A DNA stretch of 35,707 nt from an uncultured Clostridia bacterium. GTDB taxonomy: Bacteria; Bacillota; Clostridia; Oscillospirales; Oscillospiraceae. A model generated the notes under the pieces. The model was not told the DNA's origin. It made no database searches and saw nothing but the letters and a program-made list of their open reading frames with translations. A program made the position numbers and the translations under genes. This document shows positions 7,413 through 15,848 of the stretch, piece by piece; the stretch's first letter is position 1, and every line of letters starts with the position of its first letter. The stretch covers positions 1-35,707 of the forward strand of contig CAMKGX010000014.1 in assembly GCA_946412355.1 (NCBI GenBank), written 5' to 3'.

Positions 7413-7436
7413 ACGGACACCCTTTCAGGTGTCCGT
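7413..7436 (-). terminator. Intrinsic terminator after rpsT
   Basis: On the minus strand ACGGACACC-TGAAAG-GGTGTCCGT (7436-7413) is followed by a run of U (plus-strand A tract 7406-7412). It lies 13 bases after the S20 stop. Confidence 0.9.
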
Positions 7437-7449
7437 TGGTTTGGTTTCC

Positions 7450-7716
7450 TTATTCGCCAACCTTGTTGAGCTGCAGCGTCAGAGCGCTCTTCTTGTGGGC
7501 CGCGTTATTCTTGTGCAGCAGACCCTTGGCGGCGGCCTTATCGATCGCCTTCACTGCGACTTTATAAGTGCCCTCGGCCTTGGTGCGATCGCCGTCAACG
7601 GCAGCAGCCTCGAACTTCTTGATAGCAGTCTTCAGTGCGGACTTTTGGGCCTTGTTGCGCTCGTTGCGAACCTCTGCCACCAGAACACGCTTCTTAGCAG
7701 ACTTGATATTCGGCAA
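7450..7716 (-). CDS. rpsT: 30S ribosomal protein S20
   Basis: S20 binds 16S rRNA early in 30S assembly. The protein (88 aa) is lysine/alanine-rich with the family blocks NIKSAKKRV, NKAQKSALKTAIKKFE and GLLHKNNAAHKKSALTLQLN. The start is taken as TTG at 7716, which gives the universal MPNIKSAKKRV beginning and lies 7 bases after a GGGGAGG site. A GTG three codons earlier (7725) overlaps that site and is less likely. A promoter TTGCAT-N17-TAAAAT is at 7781-7809 and a terminator at 7413-7436, so the gene is monocistronic. Confidence 0.95.
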   Translation of the reverse strand: MPNIKSAKKRVLVAEVRNERNKAQKSALKTAIKKFEAAAVDGDRTKAEGTYKVAVKAIDKAAAKGLLHKNNAAHKKSALTLQLNKVGE

Positions 7717-7780
7717 ACCAAACACCTCCCCGAACTGGATTTTTGCAGCGGGAATGAATTAAACTCCCATGCAGGATGAT

Positions 7781-7809
7781 ATTTTAGCATCGTTGGCGGA
7801 AAAATGCAA
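7781..7809 (-). promoter_or_regulatory. SigA-type promoter of rpsT
   Basis: On the minus strand TTGCAT (7809-7804), a 17-base spacer and TAAAAT (7786-7781) stand 64 bases upstream of the TTG start. Confidence 0.75.
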
Positions 7810-7840
7810 GCACTTTTTACTGATTTCACCGTGTTTTTTC

Positions 7841-7869
7841 GCATATTTTTACGACACAGGGAAAGACTA
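7841..7869 (+). promoter_or_regulatory. Possible SigG/SigF-type promoter of gpr
   Basis: GCATA (7841-7845), 17 bases, then AAGACTA (7863-7869), resembles the forespore sigma-G consensus (about GCATA-N17/18-CATACTA). In Bacillus gpr is transcribed by sigma F and sigma G, so position and gene identity support it. It lies 49 bases upstream of the chosen start. Confidence 0.55.
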
Positions 7870-7918
7870 ACCAGGACACACAATATTTAGTGTTTTGCGA
7901 GGGGAGATGACCACAAAA

Positions 7919-8782
7919 ATGCAGGCTGGGCGCAGCGATTTAGCCCTGGAAGCGGCGGAAAATCTGGGGTTTGGCACGGCGAAATGGCGGGAAATGGCCG
8001 GGGTGACGGCGGTGGAGAGCCGGCGGCGGGGCTACGGCGTCACCGCCATCACGGTGTCGTCGGCCCGGGCGTCGGCGGCGCTGGACAAGCCCATGGGCCG
8101 GTACGTCACCATCGACCTGCGGCCCTATTTCCGCCGGGAGGCCGGGTTCTTCCCCCGGGCGGCGGAGTGCGTGGCGGCGGAGCTGCGGAGCTTGCTGCCA
8201 TCTGACATCGGCAGGCGGCCGGTGCTGGTGGCGGGGCTGGGCAACGGCACCATGGCGGCGGACGCCATGGGCCCCACGGCGGTGGGCAGCCTGCTGGTGA
8301 CCCGGCACATGGTCCGCTCTGCCCCCCGGCAGTTCGGCGCTTTCACGGCGGTGGCGGCGCTGTGCCCCGGCGTGCTGGCCCAGAGCGGCATGGAGACGCT
8401 GGAAACGGTGCGGGCGGTGGTGCGGGAAATCTGCCCCGGGGCGGTGGTGGTCATCGACGCGCTGGCGGCCTCCTCCCGGCAGCGGCTGTGCGCCACGGTG
8501 CAGCTCAGCGACGCGGGGCTGGCTCCCGGCAGCGGCGTGGGCAACCACCGCCTGGCCCTGACGGAGGACACCTTGGGGGTGCCGGTGGCGGCGGTGGGGG
8601 TGCCCACGGTGATGGACGCGGCCCACCTGTGCCCCCAGGGGGAGGGGGAGGAGCCCCTGTTCCTGACGCCCCGGGACATCGACAGCCGTGTGCGGGAGCT
8701 GGGCCGCATCGTGGGCTACGGCGTCACGCTGGCGCTGCAGCCGCAGCTCAACATCGAGGGTATTACGGGGCTGCTGGGGTGA
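7919..8782 (+). CDS. gpr: Spore germination protease Gpr
   Basis: Gpr (family A25) cleaves small acid-soluble spore proteins when a spore germinates. It is made in the forespore as an inactive zymogen. The family blocks are GRSDLALEAAE at the N-terminus (the propeptide region), VLVAGLGNGTMAADAMGP near residue 103, VTRHM, CPGVLAQSGMET, VVVIDALAASS and GSGVGNHR. The length (287 aa) is close to the clostridial enzymes. An AGGGGAG site ends at 7906; the ATG at 7907 is too close to it, so 7919 is preferred (12-base spacing), with 7895 (TTG) also in frame. It is the only spore gene in the window and shows that the organism makes endospores. It runs opposite to both neighbours. Confidence 0.94.
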   Translation: MQAGRSDLALEAAENLGFGTAKWREMAGVTAVESRRRGYGVTAITVSSARASAALDKPMGRYVTIDLRPYFRREAGFFPRAAECVAAELRSLLPSDIGRRPVLVAGLGNGTMAADAMGPTAVGSLLVTRHMVRSAPRQFGAFTAVAALCPGVLAQSGMETLETVRAVVREICPGAVVVIDALAASSRQRLCATVQLSDAGLAPGSGVGNHRLALTEDTLGVPVAAVGVPTVMDAAHLCPQGEGEEPLFLTPRDIDSRVRELGRIVGYGVTLALQPQLNIEGITGLLG

Positions 8783-8987
8783 GGGGATTGAGAGAAGCGG
8801 GAAAAGAGAAGAGTGAAAAGAAAAGGTATCCGCGGCGAAAACCATTTTCCCACCCGTCCGGCCTGGGCGGTCATTGCTGCCTGGGCTGGCGGGACACATA
8901 GGTCCCGCCCTACGGTGGTTATCGTTACCGCTCGCCACTTACCCGCCGCTGGGCGGCATATTCACATTTATCCGCGCAGCGGATACG
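8783..8987. repeat. Repeat-derived intergenic stretch
   Basis: No gene. It contains an inverted unit of the modular palindromic family with core GGCGGGAC-acatag-GTCCCGCC (8888-8909) and its tail (CACCCGTCCGGCCTGGGCGGTCATTG, reverse orientation), and a small TATCCGCGCAGCGGATA hairpin near 8969-8985. Confidence 0.7.
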
Positions 8988-9701
8988 TTATCCCAGGAAC
9001 ACCAACGCGGAAGCAATCAGAAACTGCCCTGCGCAATAGGTGAGGTAGTTCAGCGCAAGGTGGACAGGACGATCCCTGCCCGTGCCAAAGTAGGTGCCGC
9101 TGAGAATCAGATCGGAGATGGCGAAGGACACGCCGCCGATAAAGAGCAGGTTCAGGGGTGTTTCCTGCCAGCCGTAACAGAGCGCGAGGCTTCCGGAGAG
9201 CGCCACCATGGCGAAGAGAACCACACCGTAGGCAAGCACCATCGGCTTGAACTTTCCGTAGCGCAGCTTCATGGGCTTCTCCAGAACGGCGTTTCCGACG
9301 CTCAGCATCACGGCGAGAAGGACCGGAAGGAGTACCGTCAGGGGCTTGCGCGGCGGGTAGTAAGCCAGCAGCATACCGACGATGTACAGAATATGTCCCA
9401 CGCCGAATACGCAGAAGCCCGCATAGGTGAAAGGCTCATCCTTCTCCGGGAAAACGTATTTGAGGTCCAACCAGATATCGCCCATCAGGCCGAACAGCAG
9501 GCCAAGCACCACGAAGGGGCAAAGGGGGCTGACATTTCCCCTTGACGCGGAGAGCCAGGTCCCATACACGCCCACCGCCAGGAACAGCGCCGACACAAGG
9601 GATTTGAGCAGCGCCGCCTTTACCGAGCAGCCCTTTATTTTTTCGCGGATATACGCAAACAGCAGCACCGCGCCGCACGCAAGCAACAGGGGATACAGCA
9701 T
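8988..9701 (-). CDS. YhhN/TMEM86-family membrane protein (lysoplasmalogenase-like)
   Basis: This 237-residue protein is almost entirely hydrophobic with about eight membrane segments. It carries the YhhN/TMEM86 pattern GLLFGLMGDIWLDLKYVF near residue 68, GFCVFGVGHILYIVGM near residue 94, and GGVSFAISDLILS near residue 188, with the conserved acidic residues D75 and D196. Characterised members hydrolyse the vinyl-ether bond of lysoplasmalogens. Anaerobic clostridia make plasmalogens, so the activity is plausible. The ATG at 9701 has AAGGAGG upstream. The gene stands alone after the pduL terminator, and its stop abuts repeat DNA. Confidence 0.82.
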   Translation of the reverse strand: MLYPLLLACGAVLLFAYIREKIKGCSVKAALLKSLVSALFLAVGVYGTWLSASRGNVSPLCPFVVLGLLFGLMGDIWLDLKYVFPEKDEPFTYAGFCVFGVGHILYIVGMLLAYYPPRKPLTVLLPVLLAVMLSVGNAVLEKPMKLRYGKFKPMVLAYGVVLFAMVALSGSLALCYGWQETPLNLLFIGGVSFAISDLILSGTYFGTGRDRPVHLALNYLTYCAGQFLIASALVFLG

Positions 9702-9758
9702 AATAGCGCCTCCTTATCCGTTATTCTCCACGGCCTTTTGTCATGCTTCTCGGTATAT

Positions 9759-9785
9759 AAAAAGAGACGGACTTTCGTCCGTCTC
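9759..9785 (-). terminator. Intrinsic terminator after pduL
   Basis: On the minus strand GAGACGGAC-GAAA-GTCCGTCTC (9785-9764) is followed by five U (9763-9759), 8 bases after the pduL stop. Confidence 0.9.
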
Positions 9786-9793
9786 TCATGATG

Positions 9794-10369
9794 TCAGTCA
9801 GCGATGATGACGCCCTCGTGGACGTCGCCGCCGGCGGCGTTGGCCTCATCGGTGTCGATATGGACAGCCAGGCCCATATTGTCGCCCACGCGCACCACCA
9901 CGTCGTCAAAGATCAGCTTGCGGTCGTCGGTGCCCAGGGCCAGCTTGACGATCTGGCCGCTGGTGAGGCCCCACTCCTTGGCGATGGGGGTGGGGAGGTG
10001 GGCGTGACGCTTGGCGATGATGACGCCCTCCTTCAGCTCGATCTCGCCCTTGGGCCCGATGATCTTGCAGCCGGCGCTGCCGTCCAGGTCGCCGCTCTCA
10101 CGGACGGGGGCGGTAATGCCCAGGGTGCGGGCGTCGCTGAGGCTCAGCTCCACCTGGCAGGCGCTGCGGCAGGGGCCCAGGATGGACATATTCTCGATGG
10201 AGCGCTTGGGGCCCACCACGGTGACGCGCTCGTTGCTGGCGAACTGACCGGGCTGGGTCAGCGCCTTGCGGAAGGTGAGCTCGGCGCCCTTGCCGAACAG
10301 GATCTCCAGAGCCTCCTCGGTGACGTGGACGTGACGGGCGGATGTTTCAACCAGGATCTTTCTTTCCAT
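9794..10369 (-). CDS. pduL: Phosphate propanoyltransferase, PduL family
   Basis: PduL-type phosphotransacylases interconvert acyl-CoA and acyl-phosphate and can replace Pta in anaerobes. The 191-residue protein has the two PduL domains. SARHVHVTEEALEILFG near residue 10 and IIAKRHAHLPTPIAKEWG near residue 118 carry the zinc-binding histidines. SNERVTVVGPKRSIENM and LGPCRSACQVELS complete the signature. It lacks an extra N-terminal microcompartment-targeting helix, and no shell or diol-dehydratase gene is near, so a cytosolic acetyl- or propionyl-phosphate role with acetate kinase is likely. It lies 35 bases after the MATE gene and shares its transcript, which ends at the terminator 9759-9785. 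Confidence 0.92.
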   Translation of the reverse strand: MERKILVETSARHVHVTEEALEILFGKGAELTFRKALTQPGQFASNERVTVVGPKRSIENMSILGPCRSACQVELSLSDARTLGITAPVRESGDLDGSAGCKIIGPKGEIELKEGVIIAKRHAHLPTPIAKEWGLTSGQIVKLALGTDDRKLIFDDVVVRVGDNMGLAVHIDTDEANAAGGDVHEGVIIAD

Positions 10370-10404
10370 TTTCGTTTTCCTCCTAATAATGTTTTCCTTC
10401 TATT

Positions 10405-11787
10405 TTATATGGTTTCGCCGGCTTTGCCGTCGGAAATCCCGGAAATAAGGGTGCGGTAGACGTGGACGTAGAAGATCACCGTCACCGCCAGGGAGCTGAC
10501 CTCCGCGATGGGGTAGCTCCACCACACCAGGTCGCTGTTGCCCACCGTGGCGCCGTAACGGGCCAGCAGGTAGGCGGCGGGAATCAGCACCACCAGCTGG
10601 CGGACGATGGAGGTGATCATAGAATAGATGGACTTGCCCAGGGCCTGCATGGCGCTGCCCAGGGCGATGCACGCCCCGGCAAAGGAGAAGCTGAGGGACA
10701 CGATGCGCAGGCAGGGCACGCCCACCGCCATCAGCTCCGGCCCTGCGGCGAAGATTTGCAGCAGCAGCTGGGGCACCGCCAGGAAGATGGCCATGCCCAG
10801 GAGCATGATCGCCGAGGCGTAGGTGACGCTGCGGCGGATGGTCTCCGTGACGCGGCGGCGGTTTTGCGCGCCGTAGTTGTAGGCCACGATGGGCACCACG
10901 CCGTTATTCAGCCCGAACACCGGCATGAACACAAAGCTGTTGATCTTGAAGAAGATGCCGTAGGCGGTGGCGGCGGTCTCGTGGGCGGCGTGGTAGGTGA
11001 TGAGAATCTTGTTCATCAGGAAGGTCATCAGCGAGCCGATGGCCATCATAATCACGCTGGGCAGGCCGATGGCGTAGATGCCGCCCACAATGCGCCAGTT
11101 GGGCCGGAAGCCCCGGAAGCGCAGGTGGATGTCGTGGTTTTTCGTGAGGTTGAAGTAAATCGCCAGCACCATGCCGCAGCACTGGCCGATGACGGTGGCG
11201 ATGGCGGCGCCCCGGACGCCCAGGCCCAGGGTGAAGATGAAAATGGGGTCGAGAATGATGTTGACGATGGCGCCCAGGCCCTGGGTGTACATGGAGTACA
11301 CCGTCCGGCCGGTGCCCTGCAGGAGCCGCTCGAACATCACCTGGCCAAACAGGAAGAAGCTGAGGCCGCAGATGATCTGCAAATATTCGTTGCCCATTTG
11401 GGCGATGTGCTGCACGCCGGTCTGGTAGGCGAACAGGGCGGGGCCGAAGCCCAGGCCCAGCACCGCCGACAGCGCCGCTCCCACAAAGGCCAGGAACACG
11501 CCGTTCACCGCCACGTCGTCGGCCCGGCGCTGCTCCATGGCCCCCAGGGCCCGGCCCATCATGGCGTTGACGCCCACGGCGGTGCCGGTGGCAAGGCCGA
11601 TCATCAGCTGCTGGGCGGGGAAGGCCAGGGATACCGCCGTCAGCGCGTCCTGGCTGATGCGGGAGACGAACATGCTGTCCACAATGTTGTACAGCGCCTG
11701 CACCAGCATACTGGCGATGATGGGCAGGGACATATTCCAAATCAGTTTTCCGATGGGCATGACGCCCAGTTTGTTTTCCGTTGCCAT
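10405..11787 (-). CDS. MATE family efflux transporter
   Basis: A 460-residue multidrug/toxin extrusion protein that exports cationic or other compounds using a Na+ or H+ gradient. Twelve hydrophobic helices in two homologous halves are evident. Family markers are LPIIASMLVQALYNIVDSMFV near residue 22, ALTAVSLAFPAQ near residue 48, and the second-half equivalents NNGVVPIVAYNYGAQNRRRV (near 295) and LGSAMQALGKSIYSM. It probably belongs to the subfamily of NorM-like clostridial transporters; the substrate cannot be read from sequence. An extended -10 promoter element lies at 11820-11828. The downstream pduL follows in the same transcript. Confidence 0.92.
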   Translation of the reverse strand: MATENKLGVMPIGKLIWNMSLPIIASMLVQALYNIVDSMFVSRISQDALTAVSLAFPAQQLMIGLATGTAVGVNAMMGRALGAMEQRRADDVAVNGVFLAFVGAALSAVLGLGFGPALFAYQTGVQHIAQMGNEYLQIICGLSFFLFGQVMFERLLQGTGRTVYSMYTQGLGAIVNIILDPIFIFTLGLGVRGAAIATVIGQCCGMVLAIYFNLTKNHDIHLRFRGFRPNWRIVGGIYAIGLPSVIMMAIGSLMTFLMNKILITYHAAHETAATAYGIFFKINSFVFMPVFGLNNGVVPIVAYNYGAQNRRRVTETIRRSVTYASAIMLLGMAIFLAVPQLLLQIFAAGPELMAVGVPCLRIVSLSFSFAGACIALGSAMQALGKSIYSMITSIVRQLVVLIPAAYLLARYGATVGNSDLVWWSYPIAEVSSLAVTVIFYVHVYRTLISGISDGKAGETI

Positions 11788-11819
11788 AATTCCCTCTACT
11801 TTATCGTTTGCAGCTTAAT

Positions 11820-11828
11820 AGTATAGCA
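11820..11828 (-). promoter_or_regulatory. Extended -10 promoter element of the MATE-pduL transcript
   Basis: On the minus strand TGCTATACT (11828-11820) is an extended -10 (TGN plus TATACT) 33 bases upstream of the MATE start. The -35 region is T-rich but weak, as is common with extended -10 promoters. Confidence 0.6.
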
Positions 11829-11887
11829 TGGACAGCGGAAAAAGAAAACCCCCGGAATGGTACTTTTTTGGCAAAGTGGTGAAAATT

Positions 11888-13036
11888 TCACACGGTTTGG
11901 AAGAAATCACGAATCTCCGCCTCGGTGGCGGCCACGCTGCCCTGGGCAAAGCCGTCCCGCCCGCCGCCCCGGCCGTGGAGAGCGGCGTTGAGGGACTTCA
12001 CCAGGGGGGAGAGGTCGTGGCCGGGGTGAATGAGGGCGTAGCGGTAGGCGCCGTCCGCCCCGGCGAACACCGCGGCCCGCCCGCCGCAGACCTGGGAAAC
12101 GGCATCACACAGCCGCCGCACGCCGTCGCCCTGGAGGGACTCCGTCACCAGCAGCACGTCGCCCTGGCCTCGGCAACCCTCCGCCGTGGCGGCGAAGGAG
12201 GCCTCCTCTAGCTGGGCGACCCGCTGCCGCAGGGCGGACAGCTCGGTTTGGTTTTTGGCCACAGCGGCAGCGGTGGCCTGGGGCTTGACGCTGAGGGCCT
12301 GGCCCACCGCCCGGTTCTGCTCCCAGGTCATGGCCAGGTAGTCCATGGCCCGCTGGCCGCACAGCAGCTCCAGCCGCACGCCGTCACGGAACTTCTGGCA
12401 GGACAGGAATTTCACCAGCCCCACCTGACCGCTGCGCACCACGTGGGTGCCGCAGCAGGCGCACATATCGGCGCCGGGGAAGGACGTGATGCGCACGGCG
12501 CCGGTGAGGGCCTTTTTGCTGCGGTAGGGCAGGGCGGCCAATTCCTCCGCCGTGGGCCACAGGACCTGGAAGGGGTGGTCTTCCCAGATGTATTGATTGG
12601 CCTTTTTCTCGATTTCCACCACGCCCTCCCAGGGGATGTCGGCGTTGTAGTCGATGATGACGGTGTCCTCCCCCAGGTGGAAGCCCACGTTGTCGCAGCC
12701 GTAGGCCGCGCACAGCAGACCGCTGACGATGTGCTCGCCGGAGTGCTGCTGCATGTGGTCGAACCGGCGGGCCCAGTCGATGGCGCCATGGACGGTTTCG
12801 CCCACGGGCAGGGGGCCGTCGCAGGTGTGGGTGATGACGCCGCCTTTTTCGTGGACGTCGGTGACGCGCACGGTGCCCAACGTGCCGTGGTCGGAAGGCT
12901 GGCCGCCGCCCTCGGGGTAAAAGGCGGTGCGGTCCAGCACCACGGCCCAGCCGTTTTTGCCGGCGTCGCAGGAGAGCACCGTGGCGTCAAATTCCTGCAT
13001 AAGCACGTCGTCATAGTAGAGTTTAATGGTGTCCAT
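11888..13036 (-). CDS. Alanyl-tRNA editing protein, AlaX-like with DHHA1 domain
   Basis: Freestanding relatives of the AlaRS editing domain hydrolyse Ser- or Gly-mischarged tRNA-Ala. The 382-residue protein starts MDTIKLYYDD. It shows FYPEGGGQPSDHG near residue 40, the first metal motif HMQQHSGEH (HxxxH) near residue 95, and the second metal site CACCGTHV near residue 193. A coiled-coil stretch follows (LRQRVAQLEEASFAATAEG), then a DHHA1-like C-terminal domain ending LHGRGGGRDGFAQGSV, so it is the long AlaX form. The start at 13036 has AAAGGAGG upstream; the 70-codon upstream extension is translated repeat DNA. Ala-codon accuracy is also represented by the tRNA-Ala at 35170. Confidence 0.9.
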   Translation of the reverse strand: MDTIKLYYDDVLMQEFDATVLSCDAGKNGWAVVLDRTAFYPEGGGQPSDHGTLGTVRVTDVHEKGGVITHTCDGPLPVGETVHGAIDWARRFDHMQQHSGEHIVSGLLCAAYGCDNVGFHLGEDTVIIDYNADIPWEGVVEIEKKANQYIWEDHPFQVLWPTAEELAALPYRSKKALTGAVRITSFPGADMCACCGTHVVRSGQVGLVKFLSCQKFRDGVRLELLCGQRAMDYLAMTWEQNRAVGQALSVKPQATAAAVAKNQTELSALRQRVAQLEEASFAATAEGCRGQGDVLLVTESLQGDGVRRLCDAVSQVCGGRAAVFAGADGAYRYALIHPGHDLSPLVKSLNAALHGRGGGRDGFAQGSVAATEAEIRDFFQTV

Positions 13037-13635
13037 AAGGGCCTCCTTTTGTTGAGTGAAGAGGGGAGAGGGAAGGTATGGTTGGTTGCGGAGGGGCATG
13101 ATATTGGCCTGCCTTCCCCCCAGGGGGAAGGCGAGGCGATTTTTGTTACCGTTTTCCATCCACCCGGCCTTGGCGGCAGTCGCTATCCTGGTGGCGGGCG
13201 ATTCGTGAATCGCCCCTACGGACAGAATTGGCGTCTGCGTTTTCACCGTAGGGGCGCTTCATGAAGCGCCCGCTGCACGGCGGCGGGATTTGATGAAAGG
13301 CATCGTTGGAAGCGGACAGGACACGATTTTGCCCGTAGGGCGCGACGACTCGGCGCGCCGTTACCCGGTGGCGGTAATGATAAATGGTATCGTTGGTTGC
13401 GGGTGGTTGATGATACCGCTTGCCATGCAATCGCCCTTGGTGGTGGTCGTCACCTGGGTCCGGGCCGCCGAGTCGTCGGCCCCTACGGTGATTGTCGATA
13501 CCTGGTTCCATCCACACGGCCTTGGCGGCAGTTGCTATCCTGGCCCCGGGCGATTCGTGAATCGCCCCTACGGAGGGGTATCAATGCCGCCCACCATTCA
13601 CTCGGTCTTGTGCGTTTCCCCCACGCATACCAAAA
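13037..13635. repeat. Cluster of palindromic intergenic repeat units
   Basis: There is no gene here. At 13111-13132 a solitary end of the MITE-like element (CCTTCCCCCCAGGGGGAAGG) is found. Modular palindromic units follow in both orientations, with cores GGGCGATTCGTGAATCGCCC (13197-13216 and 13549-13568), GGGCGCTTCATGAAGCGCCC (about 13252-13271), GGGCGCGACGACTCGGCGCG (about 13338-13358) and GGGCCGCCGAGTCGTCGGCCC (about 13461-13482). Short sequence motifs such as GGTATCGTTGGTTGCGG join them. Confidence 0.82.
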
Positions 13636-13660
13636 AACGGGCGGCGCGGGGCCGCCCGTT
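13636..13660 (-). terminator. Intrinsic terminator after the YbjQ-like gene
   Basis: A perfect inverted repeat AACGGGCGGC-GCGGG-GCCGCCCGTT is followed on the minus strand by U residues (plus-strand A tract 13632-13637), 14 bases beyond the stop. T residues on the other side make it potentially bidirectional. Confidence 0.85.
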
Positions 13661-13674
13661 TTTCTGTTTTTGCG

Positions 13675-14040
13675 TTACCGCAGGCGCACGGCGGTGCCGT
13701 AGGCCAGCACCTCGGAGGCGCCCTCCATGACCTCGCTGGTGGCGTAGCGGATGCCCACCACCGCGTCGGCACCCATGGCCTCCGCTTGCTCCGCCATACG
13801 GCGGGTGGCCACAGCCCGGGCCCGTGCCAGCATGTCGGCGTAGTCGGTGATTTCGCCGCCGGCCATGTGCTGCAGCGAGGCGATAAAGTCCTTGCCGAAA
13901 TGGACGGCCTGCACCGTGGAGCCGGACACCACCCCCAGGGCTTCCACCGGCGCTGCGCCGGGGATACACTCGATGGTATAGAGCTTCACAGGCCCGTCAT
14001 AGTCGCTGCGGACGGGGTTGACGCGATTGCTTTCGTTCAT
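13675..14040 (-). CDS. UPF0145/YbjQ family protein
   Basis: A 121-residue member of the YbjQ (heavy-metal-binding-like) family, whose biochemical role is not established. The family pattern is present: an N-terminal strand with VKLYTIECIPG and VEALGVVSGSTVQA, a central helix MLARARAVATRRMAEQAEAM, and the signature GADAVVGIRYATSEV near residue 93 before a final strand EVLAYGTAVRL. The ATG at 14040 has AAAGGAGG about 9 bases upstream; a start seven codons earlier overlaps that site. It follows aspS by 35 bases in the same direction and may be cotranscribed with it. Confidence 0.88.
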   Translation of the reverse strand: MNESNRVNPVRSDYDGPVKLYTIECIPGAAPVEALGVVSGSTVQAVHFGKDFIASLQHMAGGEITDYADMLARARAVATRRMAEQAEAMGADAVVGIRYATSEVMEGASEVLAYGTAVRLR

Positions 14041-14075
14041 GCGGGGAACCTCCTTTTCCACGGTTTATGATGTGT

Positions 14076-15848
14076 TTATTCTTCCTCCTTGGCCGTCACC
14101 AGGATGTGCAGCTCGTCCAGCTGCTTCTGGGTGACTTCGGAGGGGGCGCCCATCATCACGTCCTGGGCGTTTTTATTCATGGGGAACGGGATGATCTCAC
14201 GGATGGAGCTCTCGCCCGCCAGCAGCATCACCATGCGGTCCACGCCCGGGGCGATGCCGGCGTGGGGAGGCGCGCCGTAGCAGAAGGCGTTGTACATGGC
14301 GGGGAACTTCTTCTTCACGTCCTCCTCGCCCAGCCGCACCAGCTCGAAGGCCTTGATCATGATCTCCGGGTCGTGGTTACGGACGGCGCCGGAGCTGAGC
14401 TCCACGCCGTTGCACACCAGGTCGTACTGGTTGGCGTAGATGTCCAGGGGGTCCATCTCGCCCCGCTCGGCCTTCAGCAGCACTTCCATGCCGCCGTTGG
14501 GCATGGAGAAGGGGTTGTGGCAGAACTCCAGCTCGCCGGACTCGTCGCCGATCTCGTACATGGGGAAGTCCACGATCCAGCAGAACTCGTAACGCTCGCG
14601 ATCCATGTGGCCCTCGCAGGCGGCGCCGAAGGTCTTGATCTGCACGCCCACGCTCTTGGTGGCATACTCACCGGCGGACACCACCACCAGCGTGCCGGGC
14701 CGGAGATCCAGCACCTTTTTCAGCTCGTCCTCCACCGGGGCGGCAAACTTGGCGATGCCGCCGGCCAGGGCGCCGTTCTCGTCCACCTTGAACCAGTAGC
14801 CCTTGCTGCCGGACTGGACCTCGCAGTCGGTGAGCAGCTTTTCCACCTGCTTGCGGGTCAGGGTGCAGTCGGTGATGTCCACCATCTTCACGGTCTGGCC
14901 CCGGAAGGCGTCAAACTCGCTGTCGGCAAACAGGGAAGTCACGTCCTTGCAGGTCAGGTCGATGCGCAAATCCGGCTTGTCGGAGCCGTAGGTGGCCAGG
15001 GCGGTGTTGTAGGGAATGCGGCGGAAGGGGGGCTGGGAGGCGATGTCGTACTTGCCGTACTTGGCAAAGATGGGGGGCAGCACGTCCTCCAGCACGGCGA
15101 ACACGTCGTCCTGGGTGGCGAAGGCCATCTCCATATCCAGCTGATAGAACTCGCCGGGACTGCGGTCGCCCCGGGCGTCCTCGTCCCGGAAGCAGGGGGC
15201 GATCTGGAAATAGCGGTCGAAGCCGGAGGTCATCAGCAGCTGCTTGAACTGCTGGGGAGCCTGGGGCAGGGCGTAGAACTTGCCGGGGTGCTTCCGGGCG
15301 GGCACCAGGTAGTCACGGGCGCCCTCGGGGGAGGAGGCGGTGAGGATGGGGGTGGTGATCTCCAGGAAGTCGTGGGCCATCATGGCCTGGCGCAGGGCGG
15401 CGATCACCTGGCAGCGCAGCACGATGTTGCTCTTCACGGCGGGGTTCCGCAGGTCCAGATAGCGGTACTTCAGGCGCTGGGTCTCGTCGGCCTCACGGCT
15501 GCGGTTGATCTCAAAGGGAAGGCTGTTGTAGCGGCAGCGGCCCAGCACCTCAATCTTCTCCGGCACCACCTCAATGTCGCCGGTGGCCTGCTTGGGGTTC
15601 TTGCTGGCCCGCTCCCGGACCACGCCCTCCACGGAGATGGTGGACTCCTTATTCAGGTCCCGGATGATGGCCATCATGGCCTCGTCTTCCACCACCACCT
15701 GGGTGGTGCCATAGAAGTCACGCAGCACCACGAAGGCGAAGTTGCTGCCCACGGTGCGGACGTTCTCCATCCAGCCCACCAGCTTCACCTGGCGGCCCGC
15801 GTCGGAAAGCCGCAGCTCATTGCAGGTATGTGTACGCATTTGCATCAT
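14076..15848 (-). CDS. aspS: Aspartate--tRNA ligase
   Basis: Class IIb synthetase that charges tRNA-Asp. The 590-residue length is typical of the bacterial form. In order it has an N-terminal OB-fold anticodon domain (GRQVKLVGWMENVRTVGSNF), the catalytic core with LKYRYLDLRNP and motif 2 FRDEDARGDRSPGEFYQLD near residue 215, the bacterial GAD insertion in the middle (about 290-410), and motif 3 in GIAPGVDRMVMLLAGE near residue 535. The start at 15848 has GAGGAG upstream; ATGs two and four codons in are alternatives. It follows hisS by 70 bases. An AT-rich motif shared with glyQS is at 15880-15895. No T-box is visible. Confidence 0.97.
   Translation of the reverse strand: MMQMRTHTCNELRLSDAGRQVKLVGWMENVRTVGSNFAFVVLRDFYGTTQVVVEDEAMMAIIRDLNKESTISVEGVVRERASKNPKQATGDIEVVPEKIEVLGRCRYNSLPFEINRSREADETQRLKYRYLDLRNPAVKSNIVLRCQVIAALRQAMMAHDFLEITTPILTASSPEGARDYLVPARKHPGKFYALPQAPQQFKQLLMTSGFDRYFQIAPCFRDEDARGDRSPGEFYQLDMEMAFATQDDVFAVLEDVLPPIFAKYGKYDIASQPPFRRIPYNTALATYGSDKPDLRIDLTCKDVTSLFADSEFDAFRGQTVKMVDITDCTLTRKQVEKLLTDCEVQSGSKGYWFKVDENGALAGGIAKFAAPVEDELKKVLDLRPGTLVVVSAGEYATKSVGVQIKTFGAACEGHMDRERYEFCWIVDFPMYEIGDESGELEFCHNPFSMPNGGMEVLLKAERGEMDPLDIYANQYDLVCNGVELSSGAVRNHDPEIMIKAFELVRLGEEDVKKKFPAMYNAFCYGAPPHAGIAPGVDRMVMLLAGESSIREIIPFPMNKNAQDVMMGAPSEVTQKQLDELHILVTAKEEE

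Noticed and set aside
13037-13246. 70-codon N-terminal extension of the AlaX-like protein
   Set aside because: It translates palindromic repeat units and crosses the AAAGGAGG site of the real start at 13036.
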